DNA of 6,409 bases from positions 1 through 6,409 of the forward strand of contig CAMZFG010000056.1 in the NCBI GenBank assembly GCA_947306035.1. The letters are read 5' to 3'. Positions 1-5,820 of the stretch are shown one piece after another. Position 1 is the stretch's first letter, and each line of letters begins with the position of its first letter. Source of the DNA: an uncultured Clostridia bacterium. GTDB taxonomy: Bacteria > Bacillota > Clostridia > Oscillospirales > CAG-272. Made by a program: the position numbers and the translations under genes. The notes beneath the pieces were generated by a model. It ran no database searches. It was not told the origin of the DNA and saw only the letters and a list, made by a program, of their open reading frames with translations.

Positions 1-209
1 TGCACGAACGTCATGCCGAGTTCACCGGCAAGCGCCCGCAGCCGCTCGACTTCCTGCTGCCAACCCTCGCGCATATAGACGCAGTCGGGCGTAAAGTCGT
101 ACATGCTGAGGTCAATGCAGCGAAAACCGGCGCGATGCAGTTCGCGTATTTTTTCTTCGTTTGTCTTGCAGTAAGATGAAAAATCTCCCGTGGTCGTTGC
201 GATCTTCAT
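1..209 (-). CDS. Sugar phosphate isomerase/epimerase-like TIM-barrel protein (5' part only, cut by the window edge)
   Basis: Reading the minus strand from the ATG at 207-209 gives 69 complete codons open to the left edge. The protein begins MKIATTTGDFSSYC and continues with KIRELHRAGFRCIDLSMYDF. This layout (a short first beta strand, a helix ending in a G-F-x-x-I-D/E-L strand, then a helix leading into an ELGM strand) is the usual start of the xylose-isomerase-like TIM-barrel family (AP endonuclease 2 superfamily). The metal ligands of that family lie further in and cannot be checked here. An AGGA ribosome binding site (complement of 217-220) sits 7 nt before the start, in the 23-nt gap after the AraC-type gene, so the two are probably co-transcribed. 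It differs in sequence from the two TIM-barrel proteins of the plus-strand operon. The substrate is unknown; a role in the same sugar pathway is inferred from context only. Confidence 0.75.
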   Translation of the reverse strand, partial: MKIATTTGDFSSYCKTNEEKIRELHRAGFRCIDLSMYDFTPDCVYMREGWQQEVERLRALAGELGMTFV

Positions 210-232
210 AACGGTATCCTCTCTTTTCGTTT

Positions 233-961
233 TTACAGCAGGGACGTTTTGGCCGTGCGCGGCGTGTGTCCCGTTACTTTTTTGAAAGTGCGCGAAAAGT
301 AGTTATAGTCGGTGTAGCCCACGCTCTCCGCCACCTGCCGCAAGGACAGCGCGCCCTCGAGCAGCAGTTTTTCCGCCTCCGCCATGCGGCGGACGGTCAC
401 GTAGCGCATGATCGGCATGCCCGTTTCTTTTTTGAACACCGTCTCGCAGTAAACGGGCGAGAAAAAGGTCTCCTCGCCGATGTCGGCCAGGGTGATGCGC
501 CCGCCGAGGCGGCTTTCGATATACTGTTTGATGCGCCGCACCAGGGGGTGTTCCCGCTCCCGCTCAAAGCGCGCCTCGATGCCCGCCAGCAGGCAGGACG
601 TCAGGTAGCGCATTTGCCGGTCCGCGCCGGAGTCGCGCCGCGCCATAACGGTGTCCGCCGCGGCGATCAGCGCCCGCTCCGTCTCGCCGAGCACGCCCGG
701 CAGCAGCGTCGGCAGTTCCGGCAGGTGCGCCGTTTGAAAGTTGAAACTCACGTAGTCCGCGGCCTCGCCGGTCGGCCGCTCGCGGGTGGAACCGGGCATG
801 ACGAACACCGCGTCGCCCGCCGCCACGCGCACGGGCGCACCGTCGATGCGGTAGAGCAGTTCGCCCCGCTCCACCAGCGTCAGTTCGCAGATGGCAAACA
901 CCTGCCGCTTGATGGCAATGGGCGCAAGACCGCGGTTGTGCCGATAGTAAACGACTTTCAT
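233..961 (-). CDS. AraC-family transcriptional regulator with cupin-like sensor domain
   Basis: A protein of 242 residues, somewhat short for the family (often 270-300). Residues about 28-60 (VERGELLYRIDGAPVRVAAG, then DAVFVMPGSTRE) have the beta-rich G-D-x-x-x-x-P pattern of an AraC-type cupin ligand-binding domain. Residues about 138-235 form the DNA-binding domain with two helix-turn-helix units: the first around ITLADIGEETFFSPVYCETV (156-175) followed by FKKETG, the second around LSLRQVAESVGYTDYNYFSR (206-225) followed by TFKKVTGHTP, a strong match to the AraC/XylS signature. The start is supported by a perfect AGGAGG (complement of 969-974) 7 nt upstream. It is transcribed away from the uronate operon and probably controls it in response to a sugar intermediate. 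This is the typical arrangement for local AraC activators, but the ligand cannot be read from the sequence. No transmembrane segment is visible. Confidence 0.93.
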   Translation of the reverse strand: MKVVYYRHNRGLAPIAIKRQVFAICELTLVERGELLYRIDGAPVRVAAGDAVFVMPGSTRERPTGEAADYVSFNFQTAHLPELPTLLPGVLGETERALIAAADTVMARRDSGADRQMRYLTSCLLAGIEARFEREREHPLVRRIKQYIESRLGGRITLADIGEETFFSPVYCETVFKKETGMPIMRYVTVRRMAEAEKLLLEGALSLRQVAESVGYTDYNYFSRTFKKVTGHTPRTAKTSLL

Positions 962-1020
962 CGATCCGCCTCCTATGTGAATATCGTGCTATTAAACGAC
1001 GTTGAAAATGATTTTTTACC

Positions 1021-1048
1021 TTGATATTCTATCGGAATGTGCTATACT
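1021..1048 (+). promoter_or_regulatory. Sigma-A-type promoter with extended -10 for the uronate operon
   Basis: TTGATA (1021-1026, five of six matches to the -35 consensus) is separated by 16 bp from TATACT (1043-1048, five of six matches to the -10 consensus). TG at 1040-1041 followed by one base makes an extended -10. Transcription would start near 1055, giving a leader of about 43 nt before the ATG at 1098. A weaker overlapping alternative is TTGAAA (1002-1007), 17 bp, TATTCT (1025-1030). This is the only good promoter seen on the plus strand of the window and it serves six closely packed genes. Confidence 0.72.
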
Positions 1049-1052
1049 GATA

Positions 1053-1064
1053 ATAGAATTCTAT
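1053..1064. promoter_or_regulatory. Palindromic operator candidate over the transcription start
   Basis: ATAGAATTCTAT is a perfect 12-bp palindrome. It begins 5 bp after the -10 box and covers about -2 to +10 of the predicted transcript. It is flanked by GATA (1049-1052) and ends in TATC (1062-1065), so an outer GATA/TATC symmetry brackets it. The position is typical of repressor operators, and local AraC-type activators usually bind further upstream. The family of protein that would bind it cannot be deduced. A 12-bp AT-rich palindrome could also occur by chance. Confidence 0.4.
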
Positions 1065-1097
1065 CACGCGCGAAAACATTTGTCAAGGAGGGATCTT

Positions 1098-1961
1098 ATG
1101 ATACGCCTGTGCGCGTTTGCCGACGAGGCCGCCGCCGACCTGCCGGGTCAGATCGCGGCCATGAAGAAAAACGGCATTTCTCTGCTGGAACTGCGCAGCA
1201 TCGCGGGCAAAAACGTGAGGGACTTCACCGACGAAGAGGCCCGTGACTACGCCGAAACGCTTCGGACTGCCGGCATCGGCGTGTGGTCGATCGGCTCGCC
1301 GCTCGGCAAAGTCGATATCGACGTGGATTTTACCGCATACGAAAAAACGGTGCGGCGAGTGTTTCATATCGCCAACGTGTTCGGCGCCCGCTATATCCGC
1401 GTGTTCAGCTTTTATCACGCCGAGGGGCAGGAGCAAAAAGTCGTCGGTTGCCTGACGCGCATGGTGCGCCTGGCCGACGAATACGGCGTCAAACTCTGCC
1501 ACGAAAACGAAAAAGACATCTTCGGCGACACGGCCGACCGGGTCTGCCGCCTGCTGGACGCGGTGCCGGGCCTCGGGTGCGTCTACGATCCCGCCAACTT
1601 TCTGCAGGTGGGCGAACGCGCCGACGAAACGCTGCCGCGCATAGCGCCCCGCGCCGATTACTTTCACGTCAAAGACGTGATCGTCAAGACGGAAGAACTG
1701 GTGCCGGCCGGATACGGCGACGGGCAGATCGGGCGCCTTGTCGGCGGGATCGCGGACGACCGGGTGCTGACCCTGGAGCCGCACCTCGCGGTGTTCGCGG
1801 GCTACGCCGCCATCGACAGATCGCCCATGAAAAACCGTTTTCACTTTGAAAGCAACGCCGCCGCCTTCGACGCGGCCGCCGCGGCTCTGAAAAAACTGCT
1901 GACCGACGCGGGCTATCGCCCCGAAACGAAAGGAGAAGAAACAGTATGGAAGCGGGATTGA
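1098..1961 (+). CDS. Sugar phosphate isomerase/epimerase-like TIM-barrel protein (first gene of operon)
   Basis: A protein of 287 residues in the xylose-isomerase-like TIM-barrel (AP endonuclease 2) superfamily, which includes IolE, IolI, hydroxypyruvate isomerase and D-tagatose 3-epimerase. The four metal-binding positions of the family can be proposed: E136 in LCHENE, D164 in YDPANF, H190 in FHVKD and E227 in LEPHL. ISLLELRS (27-34) and ARYIRVFSFY (97-106) fit the early barrel strands. The start was chosen at 1098 and not at the in-frame ATG at 1002, because AAGGAGG (1085-1091) lies 6 nt before it and the longer form would begin upstream of the promoter. The last 16 nt overlap the next gene, which indicates translational coupling. 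The length fits a complete single-domain enzyme. The substrate is unknown: isomerisation or epimerisation of a keto-sugar, or a lyase or dehydratase role as in IolE, are all possible. Family assignment is firm; reaction is open. Confidence 0.88.
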   Translation: MIRLCAFADEAAADLPGQIAAMKKNGISLLELRSIAGKNVRDFTDEEARDYAETLRTAGIGVWSIGSPLGKVDIDVDFTAYEKTVRRVFHIANVFGARYIRVFSFYHAEGQEQKVVGCLTRMVRLADEYGVKLCHENEKDIFGDTADRVCRLLDAVPGLGCVYDPANFLQVGERADETLPRIAPRADYFHVKDVIVKTEELVPAGYGDGQIGRLVGGIADDRVLTLEPHLAVFAGYAAIDRSPMKNRFHFESNAAAFDAAAAALKKLLTDAGYRPETKGEETVWKRD

Positions 1962-2716
1962 ACCTATTTTCCATCCGCAACTTGATCGCCACGCCCGAGG
2001 ACTACCTGGCCACGGCGTTCAAATTAAAAGAAATGGGCTACGCCTGCCTGCAGCATTCGGGGGCGGCCTTTGACCCCGACCTGCTGGTGCGCGTCACCAA
2101 AGAAACGGGGCTGCCCGTCGTGCTGACCCACGTGCCGATGGACCGCATCCTGCACGACACCGACGCCCTGATGCGCGAGCACGACCGCTTCGGCTGCCGC
2201 AACATCGGCCTCGGCGCCATGCCGCGGGAAGCCATCTACGACGAAGAGAATATGCGCAGGACGGTGGCGGAACTCGACGCCGCGGCCGCGCACATGGAGC
2301 AGGCCGGTTTCCGCTTTTTCTACCACCACCACCATTTTGAGTTTTTCAAAACGAGCGAGGGGCGCACCGTGCTCGACTACATGATCGAACAGGCGCCGCA
2401 CATCCGCTTCACGCTGGACACCTACTGGGTGCAGTACGGCGGCGGCGACATTGCGGCCACGGCCGAAAAACTGAAGGGCCGCATCGCCTGCGTGCACCTG
2501 AAAGACTACCGCATCGTCTGGGACGCGGAGAAAAAGGAGTTCCGGCCCGTGTTCGCCCCGGTGGGCGACGGCAACATCGACTTTGCGCGCCTTGTGCCCG
2601 TGCTGAAACAATGCGGCGCGGAGCATTTTCTGGTCGAGCAGGACAACGCCGCCGCGGCCGAAGATCCGCTCGGCGAAGTGGCGCGCAGCATCCGCTACAT
2701 CAACAACAACCTGTAA
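1946..2716 (+). CDS. Second sugar phosphate isomerase/epimerase-like TIM-barrel protein
   Basis: A protein of 256 residues in the same superfamily as the preceding gene but clearly a different subgroup. Its metal site is well defined: FYHHHHFEF (125-133) carries the Glu ligand at E132, LDTYWVQYGG (157-166) the Asp ligand D158, VHLKDY (183-188) the His ligand H184, and VEQD (230-233) the last Glu E231. The set resembles the YHNH-x-FEF, LDtyW and HLKD motifs frequent in proteins annotated as sugar phosphate isomerase/epimerase or inosose-type enzymes. AGGAG (1931-1935) lies 10 nt before the start, inside the end of the previous gene. The stop codon is 14 nt before the following oxidoreductase. 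The pairing of this subgroup with a Gfo/Idh/MocA oxidoreductase is common in inositol and oxidised-sugar pathways. This suggests, without proof, that it acts on the keto product or substrate of that enzyme. Confidence 0.88.
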   Translation: MEAGLNLFSIRNLIATPEDYLATAFKLKEMGYACLQHSGAAFDPDLLVRVTKETGLPVVLTHVPMDRILHDTDALMREHDRFGCRNIGLGAMPREAIYDEENMRRTVAELDAAAAHMEQAGFRFFYHHHHFEFFKTSEGRTVLDYMIEQAPHIRFTLDTYWVQYGGGDIAATAEKLKGRIACVHLKDYRIVWDAEKKEFRPVFAPVGDGNIDFARLVPVLKQCGAEHFLVEQDNAAAAEDPLGEVARSIRYINNNL

Positions 2717-2730
2717 GGGGGAAAAACGAA

Positions 2731-3924
2731 ATGGATAAAGTCAGATACGGCATCGTGGGGCTCGGCAATCAGGGCACCCACTACGCGGTCAAACTCTTCG
2801 GCGCGGGCAAGATCGAAAACGGCGTGATCGGCGCCATTTGCGACATTGATCCCACGCGCATCGACGCCCTGCGCGAAAAAGGCGATTTTGCCGACATCCC
2901 CGCCTTTACCGACTACCGCGCCATGCTCGACAGCGGTACGGTCGATGCGGTACTGGTCGAAACGCCGCACTACATTCACCCCGAGATCGTCATGGCGTGC
3001 CTCGCGCGCGGCATTCACGTGCTGTGCGAAAAACCCGCCGGCGTTTACACCAAACAGGTGCGGGAAATGAACGAGGCCGCGTCGCGCTCCGGCGCCCGCT
3101 TCTCCATGATGTTCAACCAGCGCACCAACTGCGTTTACCGCAAAATGCGCGAACTGATCGCCGCGGGCGAGATCGGCGCGCTGCAGCGCGTGACCTGGAT
3201 CATCACCGACTGGTTCCGCACCCAACAGTACTACGACAGCGGCAACTGGCGCGCCACCTGGGAAGGCGAGGGCGGCGGCGTGCTGATCAATCAATGCCCC
3301 CACCAGATCGACCTTTTGCAGTGGATCGTGGGCGAAATGCCCGTGACCGTGCGCGGTTTCTGCGGCTACGGCCGCTGGCACGACGTTGAGGTCGAGGACG
3401 AAGTGACCGCCTTTTTCACCTACAAGAACGGCGCGACGGGCGTGTTCGTCACCACCACGGGCGAGACCCCCGGCACCAACCGTCTGGAGATCTCCGGCAC
3501 CCGCGGCAAACTGCTGTGCGACCTTTCGACCGGCGCCGACCACACCCTGTATTTCTACCGTAACGCCACCGACACATTGGAGCATTCCCGCACCGCGACT
3601 TCCGGTTTCGTGCGGCCCGAGATGGAGATCGTCAAGGTGGAGACCGACGGCCTGAACCTGCAGCACGCCGGCATTCTCAACAACTTCACCAACGCCATTT
3701 TAGGGCTTGAGCCGCAGGCCGTCGACGGCCGCGAGGGCATTCGCGGCGTGGAACTGATGAACGCCATGGAACTCTCCGGCTGGAACGGCGGCGAGGAGAT
3801 CGCGCTGCCCGTCGACGAGGAACGCTATCTGGCCGAACTGAACGCGCACCGCGCCGTCTCCCGTCTTAAAACCGGCGGCAACAAACCCGTGGTGGACACG
3901 ACCGGCACCTTCGGGCCCTCGTAA
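2731..3924 (+). CDS. Gfo/Idh/MocA family NAD(P)-dependent oxidoreductase
   Basis: A protein of 397 residues with the two-domain layout of this family. The N-terminal Rossmann fold has GIVGLGNQGTHY (7-18, glycines 10, 12 and 15), D38 in AICDID after the second strand, and VETPHYIH (76-83). CEKP (99-102) carries the lysine K101 usually involved in catalysis. The C-terminal half has GGGVLINQCPHQIDLLQWIV (181-200), where H191 and D194 sit at the usual substrate-binding and catalytic positions. Family members oxidise or reduce a hydroxyl of sugars, inositols or their glycosides, often at C2 or C3. The start at 2731 gives the Rossmann motif its normal distance from Met1, and the purine-rich AAGGGGG (2715-2721) lies 9 nt upstream. 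It is at the long end of the family, with a proline- and glycine-containing tail after about residue 375. There is no signal peptide, so it is cytoplasmic. The substrate is unknown; context points to a uronate or derivative. Confidence 0.9.
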   Translation: MDKVRYGIVGLGNQGTHYAVKLFGAGKIENGVIGAICDIDPTRIDALREKGDFADIPAFTDYRAMLDSGTVDAVLVETPHYIHPEIVMACLARGIHVLCEKPAGVYTKQVREMNEAASRSGARFSMMFNQRTNCVYRKMRELIAAGEIGALQRVTWIITDWFRTQQYYDSGNWRATWEGEGGGVLINQCPHQIDLLQWIVGEMPVTVRGFCGYGRWHDVEVEDEVTAFFTYKNGATGVFVTTTGETPGTNRLEISGTRGKLLCDLSTGADHTLYFYRNATDTLEHSRTATSGFVRPEMEIVKVETDGLNLQHAGILNNFTNAILGLEPQAVDGREGIRGVELMNAMELSGWNGGEEIALPVDEERYLAELNAHRAVSRLKTGGNKPVVDTTGTFGPS

Positions 3925-3939
3925 GGCAGGTAACGAACG

Positions 3940-4986
3940 ATGAAAATGACGTTTCGTTGGTACGGCGAAAAGGACTGTATCCCGCTCTCCTACATCAAAG
4001 AGATCCAGGGCATGACCGGCGTTGTCACCGCCGTGTACGACGTGCCCGTGGGCGAGGTGTGGCCGCTTGAGCGCCTGCAGCGCCTTCTTGCACTCTCGAA
4101 CGCCGCGGGCCTCTCCATGGAAGTCATCGAGAGCGTGCCCGTGCACGAGGACATCAAACTGGGCAAGCCCACGCGCGACCGCTATATCGAAGCATACCGG
4201 CAAAACATTCTCAACTGCGGCAAGGTGGGCGTCAAGTGCATCTGCTACAACTTCATGCCCGTTTTCGACTGGCTGCGCACCGACCTGCGTTTCAAGCACG
4301 CGGACGGCGCCACGTCGCTCGCCTACGACCACGCCGCGCTGGCCGCGGCGGACCCCGAAAACCTGCACCTGCCCGGCTGGGACGAGAGTTATTCCCCCGC
4401 CGAACTGTCGGCGCTGCTCGCCGCCTACCGCGGCATGACGCACGAAAAACTGTTTGAAAATCTGGTGTATTTCCTCAACGCCGTCATGCCCGCCTGCAAC
4501 GCGGCCGGCGTCAACATGGCCATTCACCCCGACGATCCGCCCTGGGACGTGTTCGGCCTGCCCCGCATCGTCTGCCGCGAGGCGGATTACGACCGTCTGT
4601 TCGCCGCCGTGCCAAACCCGCACAACGGCATCACGTTCTGCACGGGCAGTCTCGGCGCGGGCCGTTTCAACGACCTGCCCGCCATGGCCGCCAAGTACGC
4701 AAAGCGCATCTACTTTGCGCACCTGCGTCAGTTGAAATACACGAACGGGACCGATTTTTACGAGAACGGTCACCAGACCGCCGCCGGCAACGTGGACGTG
4801 TACGCCATCGTCCGGGCCCTTGTTGAGAACGGGTTTGACGGCTACGTCCGCCCCGACCACGGGCGCAACATCTGGGGCGAGGACGCCAAACCCGGCTACG
4901 GCCTTTACGACCGCGCGCTCGGCGCGGCGTATCTTTGCGGCCTTTTCGAGGCCGTTGAGAAAGAACTGCAAACGAAGGAGGCGTAA
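3940..4986 (+). CDS. uxuA: Mannonate dehydratase UxuA (EC 4.2.1.8)
   Basis: Converts D-mannonate to 2-keto-3-deoxy-D-gluconate in hexuronate catabolism. The 348 residues match the shorter Gram-positive form (E. coli UxuA is about 394). Recognisable family stretches are MTFRWYGEKDCIPLSYIKEI (3-22), YNFMPVFDWLRTDLRF (103-118), IHPDDPPW (195-202), FCTGSLG (233-239), YFAHLRQLKY (258-267) and VRPDHGR (303-309). H196, C234, H261 and D306 fit the known His/Cys/His/Asp metal site of the UxuA-type mannonate dehydratase, so the enzyme looks catalytically intact. It starts 15 nt after the oxidoreductase stop with only a weak AGG (3928-3930) before it, consistent with coupled translation. Its end carries the ribosome binding site of the following reductase. 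This is the anchor that identifies the operon as a uronate pathway. Confidence 0.97.
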   Translation: MKMTFRWYGEKDCIPLSYIKEIQGMTGVVTAVYDVPVGEVWPLERLQRLLALSNAAGLSMEVIESVPVHEDIKLGKPTRDRYIEAYRQNILNCGKVGVKCICYNFMPVFDWLRTDLRFKHADGATSLAYDHAALAAADPENLHLPGWDESYSPAELSALLAAYRGMTHEKLFENLVYFLNAVMPACNAAGVNMAIHPDDPPWDVFGLPRIVCREADYDRLFAAVPNPHNGITFCTGSLGAGRFNDLPAMAAKYAKRIYFAHLRQLKYTNGTDFYENGHQTAAGNVDVYAIVRALVENGFDGYVRPDHGRNIWGEDAKPGYGLYDRALGAAYLCGLFEAVEKELQTKEA

Positions 4987-4987
4987 T

Positions 4988-5818
4988 ATGAAACTGCCTT
5001 TCAAAGTCGATCTTTCGGATAAAGTGGTCGCCGTCACCGGCGCCGGCGGCGTCATCTGCAGCGCCTTTGCAAAAGCGCTGGCGGCCTGCGGCGCCAAAGT
5101 CGCCCTGCTCGACATCAACGCCGCGGCCGTGGAAAAAGTGGCCGCCGACATCGGCGGCAACGCCCTGGCCGTGCCCTGCGATTGCCTGAATAAAGCGAGC
5201 ATCGAGGCGGCGCGCGACGTCATAGCCGCCAAGTGGGGCGCCGTCAACTTTCTGATCAACGGGGCGGGCGGCAACAACCCCCGCGCCACCTGCGACAACG
5301 AGACCATGACCCCCGACACGGCAGGCGTCAAAGACTTTTTCCACCTCGAGGAGAGCGGCTTGCGCTTCGTGTTCGACCTCAATATCACCTCGGCCTTTCT
5401 CACCACGCAGGTGTTTGCCGCCGACATGGTCAAAACGGGCGGCAACATCATCAACATCTCGTCGATGAACGCCTACCGGCCGCTGACCAAGATCCCCGCC
5501 TACTCCGCCGCCAAAGCGGGCGTCTCCAATCTGACGCAGTGGCTCGCGGTGCATTTCGCGCCCTGCGGCATTCGCTGCAACGCCATCGCGCCCGGCTTTT
5601 TCGTGACCCATCAGAACCGCGCTCTGCTGTTTACCGAGGACGGTAAGCCCACGCCGCGCACGGGCAAGATCCTCGCGGCCACGCCCATGAAAAAGTTTGG
5701 CGAGATCGACGACCTGATCGGCTGTTTGCTGTGGCTCGCCGACGACGCGGCCAGCGGCTTCGTCACGGGAACGGTCATTCCCGTCGACGGCGGTTTTGCC
5801 GCCTATTCGGGGGTGTGA
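4988..5818 (+). CDS. uxuB: SDR-family D-mannonate oxidoreductase (fructuronate reductase, functional UxuB)
   Basis: A 276-residue short-chain dehydrogenase that would reduce D-fructuronate to D-mannonate with NADH, linking UxaC and UxuA. Visible motifs: the nucleotide loop VTGAGGVICS (16-25), an acidic residue D42 after the second strand (favours NAD over NADP), INGAGG (90-95), N132 in LNITSAF, S158-S159, and the Y172-x3-K176 catalytic pair in YSAAKAG, followed by CNAIAPGFF (197-205). The GAGGVIC loop differs from the classical TG-x3-G-x-G but, as I recall the group, resembles the GGGGVLC form of SDR mannonate oxidoreductases. It is unrelated in fold to E. coli UxuB, a long-chain dehydrogenase, but equivalent in role to the Bacillus SDR form. 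AAGGAGG (4975-4981) lies 6 nt before the ATG, within the end of uxuA. The specific activity is inferred mainly from position between uxuA and uxaC and from the overall sequence type. Confidence 0.9.
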   Translation: MKLPFKVDLSDKVVAVTGAGGVICSAFAKALAACGAKVALLDINAAAVEKVAADIGGNALAVPCDCLNKASIEAARDVIAAKWGAVNFLINGAGGNNPRATCDNETMTPDTAGVKDFFHLEESGLRFVFDLNITSAFLTTQVFAADMVKTGGNIINISSMNAYRPLTKIPAYSAAKAGVSNLTQWLAVHFAPCGIRCNAIAPGFFVTHQNRALLFTEDGKPTPRTGKILAATPMKKFGEIDDLIGCLLWLADDAASGFVTGTVIPVDGGFAAYSGV

Positions 5819-5820
5819 GC

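Larger units (their letters stand above)
962..1097. promoter_or_regulatory. Divergent intergenic regulatory region between the araC-like gene and the uronate operon
   Basis: A 136-bp AT-rich spacer between two divergent translation starts, in sharp compositional contrast to the GC-rich genes. It holds a strong plus-strand promoter (1021-1048), ribosome binding sites for both flanking genes, and a cluster of short repeats. ATTCTATC occurs at 1026-1033 and 1058-1065, start-to-start 32 bp, about three helical turns. GTGCTAT occurs at 986-992 and 1039-1045, each preceded by GAAT (979-982 and 1035-1038; the first copy has three extra bases between the two parts). GAATATC at 979-985 is inverted as GATATTC at 1023-1029. 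AraC-family proteins commonly bind direct repeats near or upstream of the -35 box, so these are plausible sites for the adjacent regulator, but the assignment is inference. No clean minus-strand promoter was recognised; weak TTTAAT (complement of 991-996) and GATATT (complement of 980-985) -10 candidates lack good -35 partners. Confidence 0.6.

Noticed and set aside
210..232. Possible terminator between the araC-like gene and the next minus-strand gene.
   Set aside because: There is no hairpin in the 23-nt gap; it holds a ribosome binding site for the downstream gene, consistent with co-transcription.
991..1010. Possible catabolite-control (cre-like) site around AAACGACGTT.
   Set aside because: It shares only a central A-rich/CG core with the cre consensus and lacks the flanking TG and CA symmetry, so the match is too weak to report.
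266..1024. A 252-codon open frame on the plus strand opposite the araC-like gene.
   Set aside because: It is antisense to a gene with an unmistakable AraC domain and a perfect ribosome binding site. Its product is rich in His, Arg and Ala without motifs, and it runs through the divergent regulatory region.
1002..1097. An upstream in-frame ATG that would extend the first operon gene by 32 residues.
   Set aside because: The extension would start before the predicted promoter and encode residues unlike the family N-terminus, whereas the ATG at 1098 has an ideal AAGGAGG 6 nt upstream.
2322..2333. A run of CAC/CAT triplets resembling a simple repeat.
   Set aside because: It encodes the His4 of the YHHHHFEF motif in the second TIM-barrel enzyme, next to the metal-binding Glu, so it is explained by protein function.
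2611..2730. An upstream in-frame ATG that would add 40 residues to the Gfo/Idh/MocA protein.
   Set aside because: The extra segment is an Arg/Gly-rich out-of-frame reading of the previous gene's end. The start at 2731 places the Rossmann glycine motif at the normal distance from the N-terminus.
4820..4987. An upstream in-frame ATG that would add 56 residues to the SDR protein.
   Set aside because: It overlaps the conserved C-terminus of uxuA in another frame and encodes Arg/Thr-rich sequence. AAGGAGG at 4975-4981 clearly selects the ATG at 4988.
3700..5457. A 585-codon open frame on the minus strand opposite the end of the oxidoreductase gene, uxuA and much of the reductase gene.
   Set aside because: It lies antisense to clearly recognisable uxuA and SDR genes. 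Its translation is low-complexity, rich in Ala, Val, Gly and Arg, with no recognisable domain. Long open frames of this kind are expected opposite GC-rich coding sequence.
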